Positions 63,171 to 64,000 of a stretch of DNA of 64,000 nt are shown here, one piece after another (within the stretch, counting starts at the first letter, position 1; each line of letters begins with the position of its first letter). Below the pieces are notes generated by a model. It saw nothing but the letters and a program-made list of their open reading frames with translations, searched no databases and was not told where the DNA came from. The stretch comes from Streptomyces calvus (GTDB taxonomy: Bacteria; Actinomycetota; Actinomycetes; Streptomycetales; Streptomycetaceae), in assembly GCF_006782915.1 (NCBI RefSeq), contig NZ_VCNP01000056.1, positions 186,001 through 250,000 on the forward strand. The letters run 5' to 3'. The position numbers and the translations under genes are program-made.

Positions 63171-64000
63171 ATGTCGACCGTGAACCCCCAGCCGCTCTGG
63201 CAGCCGGATCCGGAACGTATCGCCCAGGCGCGGATCACCGCGTTCCAGGCATGGGCCGCCGAACACCACGGCGCCCCCTCCGACGGCGGCTACGCGGCCC
63301 TGCACCGCTGGTCCGTGGAGGAACTGGACACCTTCTGGAAAGCCGTCACGGAATGGTTCGACGTCCGCTTCTCGACGCCGTACACGCAGGTGCTGGCCGA
63401 CCGCTCGATGCCCGGAGCCCAGTGGTTCCCCGGCGCGACCCTCAACTACGCCGAGCACGCCCTGCGCGCGACGGCGTCCCGCGCGGACGAACCGGCCCTC
63501 CTGCACGTCGACGAGACCCACGACCCCCGTCCCGTCACCTGGGCCGAGCTGCGCCGGCAGGTGGGCTCCCTGGCGGCCGAGCTGCGCTCCCTGGGCGTGC
63601 GCCCGGGCGACCGCGTCAGCGGCTACCTGCCCAACATCCCCGAGGCCGTCGTCGCCCTCCTCGCCACGGCGGCCGTGGGCGGAGTGTGGACCTCCTGCGC
63701 ACCCGACTTCGGCGCCCGCAGCGTCCTGGACCGCTTCCAGCAGGTCGAACCCGTCGTCCTGTTCACCGTCGACGGCTACCGCTACGGCGGCAAGGAGCAC
63801 GACCGCCGCGAGACCGTCGCCGAACTGCGCCGCGAACTGCCCACCCTGCGCGCCGTCGTGCACGTCCCGCTGCTCGGCACCGAAGCGCCCGACGGCGCGC
63901 TCGACTGGTCCGCCCTCACCTCCGCCGACACGGAACCGGTCTTCGAGCAGGTGCCCTTCGACCACCCGCTGTGGGTGCTCTACTCCTCCGGCACCACCGG
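63171..64000 (+). CDS. Acetoacetate-CoA ligase, 5' part (truncated by window edge)
   Basis: The first 276 residues of an acyl-adenylating enzyme are visible: MSTVNPQPLWQPDPERIAQA, ALHRWSVEELDTFWKAVTEW, GAQWFPGATLNYAEHAL and VGGVWTSCAPDFGARSVLDR. The frame reaches the start of the AMP-binding P-loop, LWVLYSSGTTG, at the window end. The N-terminal ACS domain and AQWFPGATLNYAEH are typical of acetoacetyl-CoA synthetase rather than acetyl-CoA synthetase. ATG 63171 is behind GGGAGCCGCCCC. It makes acetoacetyl-CoA from acetoacetate, CoA and ATP. Confidence 0.92.
   Translation, partial: MSTVNPQPLWQPDPERIAQARITAFQAWAAEHHGAPSDGGYAALHRWSVEELDTFWKAVTEWFDVRFSTPYTQVLADRSMPGAQWFPGATLNYAEHALRATASRADEPALLHVDETHDPRPVTWAELRRQVGSLAAELRSLGVRPGDRVSGYLPNIPEAVVALLATAAVGGVWTSCAPDFGARSVLDRFQQVEPVVLFTVDGYRYGGKEHDRRETVAELRRELPTLRAVVHVPLLGTEAPDGALDWSALTSADTEPVFEQVPFDHPLWVLYSSGTT

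Overview
The window is about 64 kb of very GC-rich DNA with strong G/C third-codon bias, SigR- and DasR-type sites, a conservon, RbpA, Tat-type secretion and many 4-nt gene overlaps. This points to a Streptomyces chromosome. The gene order (ribH-hisE-hisG, chitinase, acyl-CoA dehydrogenase, polyprenol-phosphate mannosyltransferase, fxsA, rbpA, MocR/YczE, FtsK-like ATPase, c-di-GMP protein, VanX-like peptidase, acetoacetyl-CoA synthetase) recalls the S. coelicolor SCO1441 to SCO1393 interval. That comparison is from memory and was not computed.

Layout. 1-5.5 kb: riboflavin/histidine genes (ribA, ribH, hisE, hisG), a PH-domain membrane protein, then a coupled pair of CNNM/CorC-type CBS membrane proteins. 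5.6-15.7 kb: an orphan TPR-AAA ATPase, a P-loop kinase, a methyltransferase, a secreted C39-like peptidase, a tiny membrane protein, a TetR regulator, a DasR-controlled GH18 chitinase, an acyl-CoA dehydrogenase and two small hypotheticals. 16-25.5 kb: AsnC regulator, amidohydrolase, a 0.7-kb gene-poor gap, ppm, fxsA, SigR-driven rbpA, then a yczE-GDPD-MFS operon divergent from a MocR regulator. 25.5-33.3 kb: an FtsK-like ATPase with a degenerate Walker A plus a small membrane partner, an ankyrin protein, a HEAT-repeat protein, and a coupled GT4-GT4-SGNH hydrolase operon.

33.4-38.7 kb is a 5-oxoproline catabolic operon (MFS, DUF1445, pxpA, pxpB, pxpC) facing a GntR/FCD regulator across a palindromic operator. 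38.8-46.4 kb is the most striking locus: a three-gene SMC-like cassette (kleisin/MksF-like, MksE/KITE-like, and a 1562-aa SMC ATPase). It has no JetD/MksG nuclease, carries an Asn where the Walker B glutamate should be, and has a 30-bp minisatellite encoding a possible extra coupled ORF between the first two genes. 46.5-48.1 kb: an IclR regulator and a membrane protein. 48.5-56.7 kb is a conservon (sensor kinase, roadblock, DUF742, GTPase) in which a full-length ATP-dependent 5-oxoprolinase sits between the DUF742 and GTPase genes.

56.7-64 kb: a broken glycerol facilitator/glycerol kinase fusion remnant, a degenerate EAL-CBS-GGDEF protein, a VanX-like dipeptidase, a zinc-ribbon Nudix hydrolase, a GH31 protein lacking the usual nucleophile, and the 5' part of acetoacetyl-CoA synthetase. 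No tRNA, rRNA, insertion sequence, integrase or CRISPR array was seen.
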